A stretch of 64,000 bases of DNA from Ovis canadensis. Lineage: Eukaryota; Chordata; Mammalia; Artiodactyla; Bovidae. The stretch spans positions 15,745,001 through 15,809,000 of the forward strand of contig NC_091246.1 in the NCBI RefSeq assembly GCF_042477335.2, written 5' to 3'. The translations under genes were made by a program, and so were the position numbers. A model generated the notes under the pieces. The model was given only the letters and a program-made list of their open reading frames with translations. It had not been told where the DNA came from and ran no database searches. Positions 21,735 through 34,589 of the stretch are shown piece after piece (position 1 is the first letter of the stretch; each line of letters starts with the position of its first letter).

Positions 21735-21968
21735 TCTATCCATCTATCCATCCACCTATTCATCCATCCATCCATCCAATCAATCAAGCCCTAAGATTTC
21801 TCCCCTACCCCATATAACAGTGTGACTACTTTCCCCCCAACTCGAACCAAAGGTTAGAACTTTATTTGCTGGAGAAATTGATCTAAAAAAACTCTGGATG
21901 AAGGGAAGCCTGGCACAGCTGAAGACAGAAAGAAACAAGGATGACAAAAGGGCAGGCCATATAAGAAG
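21735..21968 (-). repeat. Right arm of inverted repeat
   Basis: Reverse complement of the 20636-20845 arm. Its inner end is a (CATC)n tract at 21730-21780 and its outer end is near AAGGGCAGGCCATATAAG. Confidence 0.8.
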
Positions 21969-22795
21969 TGATACCCCAGGCCTCTTTCCCCATGTGGACT
22001 CCAAGAACACTGGCTTCCTCACTCACTTAGCTGTACAAGCCTGGACTAGTCACTTTGCCCACTCGACTTAGTTTCTTAAACTGTAAAATGGAGTTCACTT
22101 ATTAAACAAATGTGTGTTGAGCACCTATTACAGGCCAGCAAACTGCATTACATTCTGGAATAACAGTAAGTCGGTCAGGGTCCTTATCTCTTGAAGCCTG
22201 CATTCCAGTGCATCAGTGGCACTGCTAACCTCAGAAAGTTTATCAGTGGGGATAACTATGTTAGTTTCCATTGCTAGAGTGGAGAACCTAACACCAGCGG
22301 TGCCTTTCACACCCGATGTCTTGGTGTTCATAACAGCTTTGTGAGGTAGGTGCACTCACAGCCCCATTTCACAGGCATGGAAAATAGAGGGCAGCTAGAT
22401 AACACACCCAAAGCCATCCAACTAAATAAGAGGTAACTCAAGGTCTAGGAATCCAAATTCTTGGGTGGAAGTCCCAGCCATCTTCCCCAGCATGTTTGCA
22501 CTTTCATCACAAGTCATTCTTTCATCTCCCATAAGACAAGGACTTCTGTCCAAGATCCCTCCTTTACTGAGTTGAAGCAAGAGGGGGCAAAGAATCAAAC
22601 TTAGATAATGACACTCTAATCCACATTCACATAGACCAAAGAGTCTGTCATGTCTTTAAAGAAACTCAAAGGAGTTTCTATTTTAATAGAAAACTGAGTT
22701 TGCTGAATGAAACACAGAACACTGAAATTCAGCAGTTCAGTGTTTCCCATAAACACCTGACTCTGAGAACTCTGTTGGGTGTAGCAACCCGAGGG
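21969..22795. other. Intergenic with MIR-like remnants
   Basis: CTTAAACTGTAAAATGGAGTTCACTTATTAAAC at about 22074 and CCCATTTCACAGGCATGGAAAATAGAGG (22361) are MIR-like in opposite directions. No gene. Confidence 0.5.
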
Positions 22796-23043
22796 CTTCC
22801 CAGGTGGTGCAGCGGTAAAGAACCCACCTGCCAGTGCAGGATATACCGGTTCGGTAAAGAACCCACCTGCCAATGCAGGATACACAGGTTCGATCCCTGG
22901 GTTGGGAATATCCTCTGCAGTAAGAAATGGCAACCCACTCTAGTATTCTTGCCTGGGAAATCCCATGGACAGAGGAGCCTGGAAGGCTACAGTCCATGGG
23001 GGTCGTAAAGAGTGAAGACATGACTGAGCGAGTGCGCACAACA
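22796..23043 (+). repeat. Bov-tA SINE with 39-bp internal duplication
   Basis: The segment CGGTAAAGAACCCACCTGCC occurs at 22813 and again at 22852, giving a 39-base tandem duplication within the tRNA-derived head. The rest is a normal sense Bov-tA ending GACATGACTGAGCGAG. Confidence 0.9.
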
Positions 23044-23829
23044 ATAATCTGAAAAATTCATCAGTAACTGACAGCATAGACTGAGTGAGTCTCTGAATAG
23101 TTTAATTTGTTAAATCTCTATTATAATGCTGGGAATTCCTATAAGGTTAGGTAACTATTCTAGGGCTTTTTCTTTCAAGACGCTTCTGATCATCCCTGGA
23201 TCTAAGAAAAGCCTGTGTCTAGATTTAAGCTAGTGACTTTGAAAAACACATCAAGCACACTAAGAGATATACGAGTGCTGCCAGAAATTTATTTTGACCT
23301 TTGTTAAAAAAAAAAAAATACTGACACTGGCCATCCTCCCAGCACTCTTCGCACCAGCCAGGACATTAAAATTGATTAACAAACACAATGTCTGTGAGAA
23401 AGAGTCAGCTGCAGGATAATCAAATGTATTGTTATTATTATTTTTTTAATAATTTCTTTGGCCAGGAGTACATAATATCAAATTGGCAAAAATAACTTAT
23501 CCTTTTGTCCAGCCCACAAACTGAGAAGAAAATTCAGCACAGAATTGTTTCTTGTTTGCATTTCTCAGGGTGTGAAGCATTCGTTTTCAAACCCTCAAAA
23601 TCTCTACACTTTCCATAGTGCAAAAGATTGCCCTCCCCCTCAAAAAAAAAATTGCCCTCCATTCGGATTTAAACCAGGGAATCTTGTTTTCCTCAGAAGG
23701 GCGATATTGTATTAGTCTAAGAATCTAAAGTTTAGAGACTTTTTCCCTCAAAGTTGTATTGAGATACAATTGCCATACAGCCCACGAAGGCTTCTAAATT
23801 AAGGAGACAGAATCTTCTAGAGTATAATA
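23044..23829. other. Intergenic, no gene seen
   Basis: A13 at about 23305 and A9 at 23641. The sequence just before 23800 (AAGTTGTATTGAGATACAATTGCCATACA) resembles an antisense L1 tail. Confidence 0.5.
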
Positions 23830-24045
23830 GGCTTTTCAGGTGGTGCTAGTGGTAAAGAACCCAACTGGCCATGCAGGAGACATGAGACTTGGGTTTGATC
23901 CCTGGGTCAGGAAGATCCCCTGAAGGAGGGCATGGCAACCCACTCCAGTAGTCTTGCCTGGAGAATCCCAGGAACAGAGGAGCCTGGCGGACTATGGTCC
24001 ATGGGGTTGCAAATAAGTGGACATAACTGAAGCTACTTAGCATGC
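23830..24045 (+). repeat. Bov-tA SINE with 11-bp target-site duplication
   Basis: Sense copy (GCTTTTCAGGTGGTGCTAGTGG to AGCTACTTAGCATGC), flanked by AGAGTATAATA at 23819-23829 and 24046-24056. Confidence 0.92.
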
Positions 24046-24195
24046 AGAGTATAATAATATTCTGCTTCTCTTTTCAACGCCAATTCTACATGAGGAAATT
24101 GTTTATCGGGCCGGGAAAATTTGGTGAACCAAGTCAAGGAGAAAATTCCAGCAAAGGTTTTCTCTGCTGATTTGCCTTTGTGGGTTCACTTACGC

Positions 24196-24310
24196 CTTTT
24201 TCTTTTTTTTTCTTGGCATGCGGGATCTTAATTCCCTGACCAGAGATTGAATCCGTGCCCTCCGCATTTGGATAACAGAGTCTTAACCACTGGACCACCA
24301 GGGAAGTCCC
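24196..24310 (-). repeat. CHR-2-type tRNA SINE, partial
   Basis: Antisense: GGCATGCGGGATCTTAATTCCC to CTTAACCACTGGACCACCAGGGAAGTCC. Confidence 0.88.
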
Positions 24311-25668
24311 TGATTCGTTTACTTTTAAGTGCTAGATTTATTTCCAAAAGCACACAGTAGCAGAGGATTCTTCTTGTGGCCTTAAAAACAATCATAGTTG
24401 ATAAAAGATGGTAAATGTTAGACCCTAATTATTTGTTAAGAGAAATAGTACTACTAGGCACCTTGCTCTTAAAAGATATTACTTGCTGTACTTAGGCATT
24501 TAAAAATAACCTAAAAAGAGATTTTGGTTTTTTGTGTTTGCATTCTCTTAATATATCAGAACAAGCTGAAGACACTGAAAGGCTGAATTTAACATATTGC
24601 TGTCAAAATAGCTCAAGTCTTTTAAGATAATCCCATTAAGTGCAGATTTCTTTTTAAATAGCTTAAACCCAGCCTCACATTTTTGGGCTAAGAATGTAGC
24701 TTAAGTGATCAAACCTAAAGGTTCATGAAAATGATTTTAATTAAATTTCTGAGAATTGATTTTTAAATGTCTGTGATTCATTTTCTGCTCTAAAAACTTC
24801 AAAACCCAGTGTCTGGGTTTTGAAAGGCAATGGATTTGGCTCCAGAAGAGTGGCCGCTTTCTCTGTTTGGTTTTGGTTTGGCTTTTGGTTATTTGTTTTT
24901 GTGTTTTCTAGTTTGCTTTATTACAATGCCTTGGGCCGAGCTGTTCCCTCGACTTTTGTCCAACTGCTTTGAGAGGACATAATTATGAAGGACTTTATTT
25001 TTTCTGTCCTTCATAGAATTTTTCAAAGAAGAGAAACGGGTGGAGGAAGAGAAGGGACTGGAAAGCAGAGGGCTGAGGCAGTGAACTCTCCACCAGAGAC
25101 AAGTTACTGACAAGATAAGGGCAGGGCCAAGGCAGGCTCCCAGATGAGTCCTTTCATCAGGGCAGTTTTGCTGGCTCTCTTCATGCTACAGCGAACCCTC
25201 ACTGGGCATTTGTCCTAAAGATGCCCCAGCAGAACAGGACCCACAAACAAGTAACCAGATCATCGCAGTCCACTGGGAAATGGCATGGCAGAGAGGCCAC
25301 ATGGCTTCATTAGAGCTCAGAGGAAAGAGGATGACTCCAGACAAGGACTCACAGACCAAGGGACAATTAAGAGGCACTAGGGAGTCTGAGCCTGATGAGA
25401 GCCTGAGGGGAGAAAAGGCGTTTCAGACAGGAAAAACAGATGAGGAAAATACACATTGTGTATTCACAGACTTGAGAGAACATCCAGTTAAAGTTGAGGG
25501 AGGGTGGAGTCAGTCTCTGGAGATGCTCCTGTTAGCTTGTCTAGGGCCAGGATGAGTTTGCTACTTTAGGCTAAGGAGTTTGGTGTTGCTCTTTTAGGCC
25601 AAGGAGGGTAGTTGGGCAGAAGTGATTTGAACAAAATGGATTAGATCTAATTCCAGGGAGACTATGAT
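24311..25668. other. Intergenic, no gene seen
   Basis: AT-rich to 24.9 kb, then neutral composition. No repeat family recognised with confidence. Confidence 0.5.
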
Positions 25669-25790
25669 TTTTTTTTTTTTTTTGGCGGCAAGGAATGTGG
25701 GATCTAAGCTCCCTGACTAGGGATTGAACCTGTGCCCCTGCAATGGATGCATGAAGTTTTAACTGCTGGACTGACTGCCAAGTCCCTCCA
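25669..25790 (-). repeat. CHR-2-type tRNA SINE, partial
   Basis: A T15 head, then GGCGGCAAGGAATGTGGGATC and a degraded tRNA end (CTGGACTGACTGCCAAGTCCC). Confidence 0.85.
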
Positions 25791-25911
25791 GGGAGGCTAT
25801 GGAGGAGGTGGAAGAAGAGGACAGCAGTTTGGAGGCTTACAAAAACAATTAAAAGTGAGAGATGAGCCCATGGGCAACTAAGACCTCATGCAGCCAAATA
25901 AAAAAAGAAAA

Positions 25912-26002
25912 ATGTATACATATGTATAAATGAATCACTTTGCTGTACAGCAAAATACATTGCAAATTAACTATACTTCAACAGAGTAGATTAAAAAACC
26001 TT
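25912..26002 (+). repeat. Artiodactyl L1 3' tail fragment
   Basis: ACATATGTATAAATGAATCACTTTGCTGTACAG, then AACTATACTTCAACAGAGTAGATTAAAAAACC. The last retroposon I recognise as lineage-specific before KLF4. Confidence 0.7.
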
Positions 26003-27980
26003 TTTTCTAAAATTAAAAAAAATAAAAGTGATAGATGAGGAGGGCTTGAACCAAGGCAGCACACCCTGACAGTAGGAAAAAAATGACTGAGATATTTAGG
26101 AATAGAAAGGGCTGAACTCTGTGCAGATGCCTGAATGCCCAGGTCAAAGAAAATGAGGCATGAGTTGAGGGAAATAAGAGCTTGGGAAGCTGGGGAAGAG
26201 TGATGAAATAAAGCGGGAAAAATGATAAGAGTCTAAGTGGATTAAGGTTCTTGACCATGAAGGGGATTAATGAGTATAGAGTTGAGACTTAAAGGGAAGA
26301 CAGGCTCTCTGTTGATGGACTGCTGACAAAAGTACATTATTTATTCATTCAAGAAACACTTAAAGAGTACTACAGTATCACTGTACTAGAACTTGGGAAT
26401 ATGGTAATGAAAAAACAACAGCTCCTGTCCTCATGAAGTTGAAGGTGCCCTGGAGAATCCTGGTGATAGAAACACATACCTGTATTGGTGTTAAGTCCTA
26501 CACTAAACACCTTACTTGGATGATCCCGTTTATAATCCTTATTATTTTCAGCAGTAGATACTATTAATATACCCATTTTGTAGAAGAAAAAACAGAGAAA
26601 GTGAGGTCAAGGAACTTGCCCAGCTAGAAAGCAGCAGAACCAGAACAGAAACCCAGGAAATCTACTGTTACAGCTCACTTTCTTAACCTCTGCACAAGAC
26701 TGAGGTGAAAATGAGGCTGGGAGTTTACCAGGACACGAGAGTCACTCAGAGGCTGGGAAAAGATCTGCCACGCTGAGAAAATTGCAAGACCTTTTCCCAG
26801 TCATTTATCTGTAGGGATTTCATTTCAAAGCGATGGATACTTCAAAGCATCTCTTACTTTCACCTTCTGAAAAAAACAGCTTTTCCTGAATCCTGTGGCA
26901 TTTACATACAAGCTAGGGTGCTGTCAGATGCCCAGATTCTGGTGCCCAGCTCTGGGTGCCAGGTCCTTCCCTTGAAACACTGATGTAGCCTCTTCAATCT
27001 ATCACACTCCTCTGTGGCTCCACATTAATCCCTCAGCACTAGTCGTTTCCATCACATCTTCTGCCAACTAATGCAGTTTGTGCTGGAGGAAAAAAAAAAA
27101 TCTATTTTATAACTCCAAGGACATTAATAATTAACTTCCATACCACAAAACTTGTAATATCAGTTTGCTGAAATAAAGTCACCAGTAAGTATTTAATTCT
27201 TCTTTCAAGGGTGTCTTCCATTATTATTTCAGAGTGCAATTTAGTCATCAAACATTTACTCAGCCTCATGTTTATAAATTATATAGGCCAGGGATTTAAC
27301 TCTTCTGGACCTACCTGTTCTGAAAAGAGGCATGGTCATAACCCTGATGTCACGCCAGGCACCTGCCTTGAAAGGAGATGACTTGTGAACTTGAAGTTCC
27401 TTACCTCTTTTAGAAATGCTGGAGCAAATCTAGAGAGTTCCCTTTATGATGCAATCAGAGGAATAACCAGAAAGCTGCCTGCCACAAAGAGGCACTGGCT
27501 TTCCTCCTCCAGAAGGCTGTTAGGAAAGTTTGCCTTTTTTAATTGAGTTTCAGAATCCTGTCTTGATTATATGACATAATAATAGTGGCTTTCCTATTCA
27601 TCTGTGTAATATTGTTTTCTCACTGTGGTGGTTACTTTTGTTGAAGGGGAAGGCCTACTGCCTTAGATAAATAAGAGAAAAGCAGAAAGCTCCTCACGGC
27701 ACTGGTTCCCCAACTAGAAAATGCCAAGTCCTGACTTACACATCAAGAGGGTGAGGGTTGCCAATCAAGGACTTATCCAAGTTCAATGCAGTTTAAGAAT
27801 CTTGGCTTTGATGGTAAAGTGGATTAACTTTTCCATGTATCTTCAAGCCCCAGTATCCCAAGAAATGTTTGCCATCACAATGAAAGCTACGGGGGAGGAG
27901 GTTGCAGGTATTTCTTTCTTGGTTCCTCCTTTTGAAAAAGGCAATATTTTCAGAGTTAAAGTAAACTGGCTGGCTCCTAT
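26003..27980. other. KLF4 upstream flank, old repeats only
   Basis: L2-like sequence at 26335-26470 (TTCATTCAAGAAACACTTAAAGAG) and a MIR, antisense, at 26490-26690 (CCATTTTGTAGAAGAAAAAACAGAG, GGAACTTGCCCAGCTAG). A 90-codon frame at 27721-27993 is unrecognised and not called. Confidence 0.5.
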
Positions 27981-28822
27981 GGGGTGGGGTTGAAACTCTC
28001 CAGGCCGCGGGAGGAGGGTCGGGGGTTTCCCTGCGAAAACCTGCCCTCCCCTCCGGTTACAGGCCCTGGCAGCCATTGGCCAAAGACCGGCTGGGGGATC
28101 CGCAAGGGCTTCCAACTCTCCGAACCGAGCGGGATTCCTGGCCTTGGCATAAAGGGCTGAGTGGATTCATTCGGGGCGCGATGCATTCCAAGAATGCTTC
28201 TGTGGTTGGCAAGGAGTAGGAAAATCAAGGATAACAAATATTCTAAGGAAATCTAATAGGTACCAGGAGCGTAGGACTCAAATAAACAGGTGACTTAAAG
28301 TACGAAGTAACTGGATCTCAGTGAGGGTGACCGCACACTGCCCAGGGCTGGGGCATCTCCTTTTTCTCTCCTGGGCTGACACCCGGCCGCCTTTACAGAC
28401 AAGGGGGCTTGGTGCAGAGGGCGGGCGGAGCCCAAGGCGCGCCTGAATCCAAACAAAACACCTCGCAAGCCTACGTTTAGAAAGCGATACCGAACACCAC
28501 ACTCACGTTTAAAGAAAAAAAAAAAAAAAAGGCACTGTTTGCAGAGAAGATGACGGCGAAAACATTTCCCGGCTGGAAAATTACTGATCACAAACTAAGG
28601 GGGAGTGGGGGTGGGGAGGCCGAGTTATAAGACTGAAATAACGATTGCCGTTTCCTCTTCTCTTCCTGGTGGGCAGGGACGGCTGCTGCGAGCTCCGTGG
28701 GCCCTTTTCCAGAACCCGGGTCCCACCGCATAGTTCCACTTTCTGGCACGGGGCCACTTTCCAGCTGAGCCCCTTTCGGTAGGTTTGACTGCTCTAGAGC
28801 CTGAGCCAAGGGAACGAGTTGC
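27981..28822. promoter_or_regulatory. KLF4 distal upstream region, CpG-rich patches
   Basis: CpG-rich at 27.99-28.16 and 28.37-28.47 kb, with an inverted CCAAT (ATTGG at 28074-28078) and an A-run at 28513-28530. Regulatory status is inferred from composition and position only. Confidence 0.35.
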
Positions 28823-28915
28823 CGTTTGACCTTTACCTCGCCACTTCACCTCTTTATGACTCAGTTTTCTCATCCATAAAGTGGAGAGTTGCGTGCTTTG
28901 CAAAGTGCTTTGAGA
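28823..28915 (+). repeat. MIR fragment in KLF4 upstream region, containing TGACTCA
   Basis: The order of words follows the MIR core: TGACCTT, CACTTCACCTCT, then CTCAGTTTTCTCATC and TAAAGTGG. It contains a perfect AP-1 heptamer TGACTCA at 28857-28863, where the MIR consensus has a TGAGCCTCAG-like sequence. It lies about 0.9 kb before the KLF4 TSS. Confidence 0.65.
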
Positions 28916-29257
28916 TTCCCGGTTGAAAGGTGTCCCCGCACCTCACGCCCCTCCCCTCTCTCCCCACTTCACATAGCGAAATCTCTTTCAGTCCCTTCCT
29001 CGCTCCTTCAGCTATCAAAACCGTAGCTCTATTTCCCATTCCGGCCTCTTTCCGCCCTTTTCAGAAGGGGAACACCTCTCTCGCTTTCTCAGTCTCCAGG
29101 TCCCCGCCACGCACTGGAGGGCACCCACCTCCCTTCTACTCCCAACCCCCGGGCAGACGAGCCCAAGAAGGACCATGCGAGGCCAGGCCAAATGCCCGCA
29201 CTGGCGCTCGGGGACTAAAGCAGGGCTCCTGCGTGCTTATGACGGACCCGAGCTGGA

Positions 29258-29264
29258 TGAGTCA
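29258..29264. promoter_or_regulatory. AP-1 consensus TGAGTCA upstream of KLF4
   Basis: A perfect TGAGTCA heptamer lies about 500 bases before the inferred TSS in GC-rich sequence. Function is inferred from the motif alone. Confidence 0.4.
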
Positions 29265-29580
29265 CGCGGATAATCGCGCTCTTCTCCAGTGCGCAGACTG
29301 CGCGGCAAGCGCTCACCGGAGCGGGGGTGGGGTTGCGCTACCGTCCCCCTCTCCCCTACCGACCCCTCTTGGCCGCGAGCTTCGAACTCAAGGAGCAACC
29401 CGTGGCGACGCCGACTGTCCCAGTCGCCCGGGGACCGGACCTGCGCCCCGTACCCAAATCCCCGCGCCCGGCCCGCTGCCGGCACCGCCGCCGGCGTCAG
29501 CGCGGCTCCTGCCCGCCAGCTGCCGGGCTGGCGTCACGGCCCGCCGGGCCCCGCCTGCGCCCCTCCCTCCTCCCCGCCCC

Positions 29581-29619
29581 CACGTGCGCTGCGTTTGTTT
29601 ATTTAGCTGCCATGGCAAC
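29581..29619. promoter_or_regulatory. Cluster of E-box, forkhead-like and RFX-like motifs
   Basis: Three motifs stand within 40 bases, 140-180 bases before the inferred TSS: CACGTG (29581-29586), TTGTTTATTTA (about 29595-29605, a forkhead-type core) and GCTGCCATGGCAAC (29606-29619). The last is one base from a palindromic RFX X-box. Binding is inferred from motif match only. Confidence 0.45.
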
Positions 29620-29760
29620 GTGCGGGGGGGCTGCTGGAGGGAGGGGAGAAGAAAGGGAGGGGCGGGGCCTGGCGGCGGGCCCCAGCGCGCAGCGGGTAGG
29701 AGGCGGGGGGAGGGCGGGAGCGGAGAAGTTATAAGTAAGGAGCGCGCGGCGGCCGCCGGC
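29590..29760 (+). promoter_or_regulatory. KLF4: KLF4 core promoter with TATA-like box
   Basis: TTATAAGTAA at 29729-29738 lies about 30 bases before the inferred start at 29761. That start rests on memory of the human mRNA 5' end (AGTTTCCC...), which resembles AGTTCCCC here. Upstream are GC boxes (GGGGCGGGGC at 29659-29668 and further G-rich runs near 29700-29720). The sequence is CpG-dense. The TSS is inferred and would need CAGE data. Confidence 0.8.
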
Positions 29761-30377
29761 AGTTCCCCGGCCTCAGAGAGCGAGCGCGGCTGCGGGCGCG
29801 CGGGGAGCAGAGGCGGTGGCGGGCGGCGGCGGCACCGGGAGCCGCCAAGTGCCCCTCCCCGCCCCTCCGGCCCCCCACCCACCCACCCACCCGCCCGCGG
29901 CCAGCGCCCATGGCCGCGCGCGCCTCGCGCAGCCCCCCGGACTCCGCGCCTCGCGCCGCCGCCCAGTCCGCAGATCCGCGCCACCGCATCCAGTCTCACC
30001 TGGCGGCGCCGCCCGCCCGCCACCCCGGCCACAGCCACAGCCCCAGCGCTCACGGCGATAGCCGCGGCGACCGCGACAGCGGTGGGGGACGTTGCTGAGT
30101 CGAAGAGAGCGCAGCCTGGCCACCGGACCTACTTAACTCGCCTTGCTGATTGTCTATTTTTACGAGTTTACAACTTTTCTAAGAACTTTCGTATACAAAG
30201 GAACTTTTTTTTAAAAGGCATCTCCCTTTTATATTTAATCCAAAGAAGAAGGATCTCGGGCAATTTGGGGTTTTGGGTTTTGGCTTCGTTTCTAAGTTTT
30301 TTTCCTCTTCGTTGGCTTTGGGGTTTGGGTACCCCTTCTGCTTCGGACTCCCGAGGACCTTTTGGGCCCCCACATTA

Positions 30378-30382
<5 letters not shown>
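29761..30382 (+). other. KLF4: KLF4 exon 1 (5' leader plus first five coding bases)
   Basis: The 5' half is GC-rich and the 3' half is T- and G-rich. The exon ends ATGAG|GTAGGT at 30382/30383, so the start codon abuts the splice donor. Only one other ATG occurs in it (29910). The 5' limit is inferred from TATA spacing and remembered similarity to the human mRNA. Confidence 0.85.
29910..30098 (+). CDS. Upstream ORF in the KLF4 5' leader (62 codons), unproven
   Basis: This is the sole upstream AUG of exon 1. It opens a 62-codon frame that starts MAARAS and ends GDRDSGGGRC before TGA at 30096-30098. AUG context is intermediate: C at -3 and G at +4. The predicted peptide is rich in Ala, Pro, Arg, Ser and His, with no recognisable domain. 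It ends 279 bases before the KLF4 AUG, a distance that could allow reinitiation. From memory, the human leader has an upstream AUG and TGA at the matching places with a similar C-terminus. Translation is not shown by the sequence, and it may act only as a regulatory uORF or not at all. Confidence 0.45.
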   Translation: MAARASRSPPDSAPRAAAQSADPRHRIQSHLAAPPARHPGHSHSPSAHGDSRGDRDSGGGRC

Positions 30383-33675
<3,293 letters not shown>

Positions 33676-34441
33676 ATCCCCAAACAGTGGATGTGACCCA
33701 CACTGCCAGAAGAGAATTCAGTATTTTTTACCTTTCACACTGTCTTCCCGGTGAGGGGAGGAACCCAGCTGGAAAGCACTACAATCATGGTCAAGTTCCC
33801 AACAAGTCAACTTATGAATGGATAATCAGGAGACACAAGGAAACCAAAAGACAAACTCAAGAAAAAAAAAAAAAAACAGATGGGGTCTGTGACTGGATCT
33901 TCTATCATTCCAATTCTAAATCCAACTTGAATATATATATATATTCCTGGACTTACAAAACGCCAAGGGGGTGACTGGAAGTTGTGGATATCAGGGTATA
34001 AATTAGATCTGAGAGTTGGGGGGAGGGAAGACCAGAACCCCTTGAGAAGTGTTTTAATGCAATATAAGCATAAAGATCACCTTGTATTCTGTTTGCCTTC
34101 TAAAAGCCATTATGACGATCTTAGAAGAGGAAGAAATTCAGGTACAGAAAATGGTGTTTAATAGCCTAAACGATGGTGCTTGGTAAGTCTTGGTTCTAAA
34201 GGTACCAAATGAGGCCAAAGTTCTCAAACTGCTGCATACTTTGACAAGGAAAATCTATTTTTGTCTTCCGATCTACATTTATGACCTAAGTCAGGTAAAT
34301 ACACCTGGTTTACTTTAATCTTTTTATGCAGACAGTCTGTTATGCACTGTGGTTTCAGATGTGCAATAATTTGTACAATGGTTTATTCCCAAGTATGCCT
34401 TAAGCAGAACAAATGTTTTTTTCTATATAGTTCCTTGCCTT

Positions 34442-34447
34442 AATAAA
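34442..34447 (+). terminator. KLF4: Upstream alternative poly(A) signal AATAAA
   Basis: A second canonical hexamer lies about 120 bases before the main one. It has no strong GT-rich element after it, so it is probably minor. Confidence 0.5.
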
Positions 34448-34563
34448 TATGTAATATAAATTTAAGCAAACTTCTATTTTGTATATTTGTAAACTACAAA
34501 GTAAAAAAATGAACATTTTGTGGAGTTTGTATTTTGCATACTCAAGGTGAGAATTAAGTTTTA

Positions 34564-34569
34564 AATAAA
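34564..34569 (+). terminator. KLF4: KLF4 main poly(A) signal AATAAA
   Basis: AATAAA is followed about 25 bases later by a T/GT-rich tract (TTTTTGTTTTGTGTTG, from about 34593), a typical downstream element. Cleavage is expected near 34585-34590. Confidence 0.85.
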
Positions 34570-34589
34570 CCTATAATATTTTATCTGAG

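Larger units (their letters stand above)
33676..34588 (+). promoter_or_regulatory. KLF4: KLF4 3' UTR with microRNA seed matches
   Basis: It is AT-rich. It carries an 8-mer GTGCAATA (34361-34368), complementary to the miR-25/32/92/363/367 seed, and two GTCTTCC 7-mers (33742-33748 and 34263-34269) complementary to the miR-7 seed. Targeting of KLF4 by miR-92a and miR-7 has been reported; use of these particular sites is inferred. I found no AACTGGA match for miR-145. A 15-base A run (33861-33875) could cause false oligo(dT) priming. Confidence 0.7.

Noticed and set aside
20636-21968. Inverted repeat as terminal inverted repeats of a DNA transposon
   Set aside because: No transposase-like frame in the spacer, arms end in (GGAT)n on the inside, and no clear short target-site duplication outside.
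29388-30053. 221-codon minus-strand open frame over the KLF4 leader
   Set aside because: Compositional by-product of the CpG island, antisense to the conserved exon 1; no domain.
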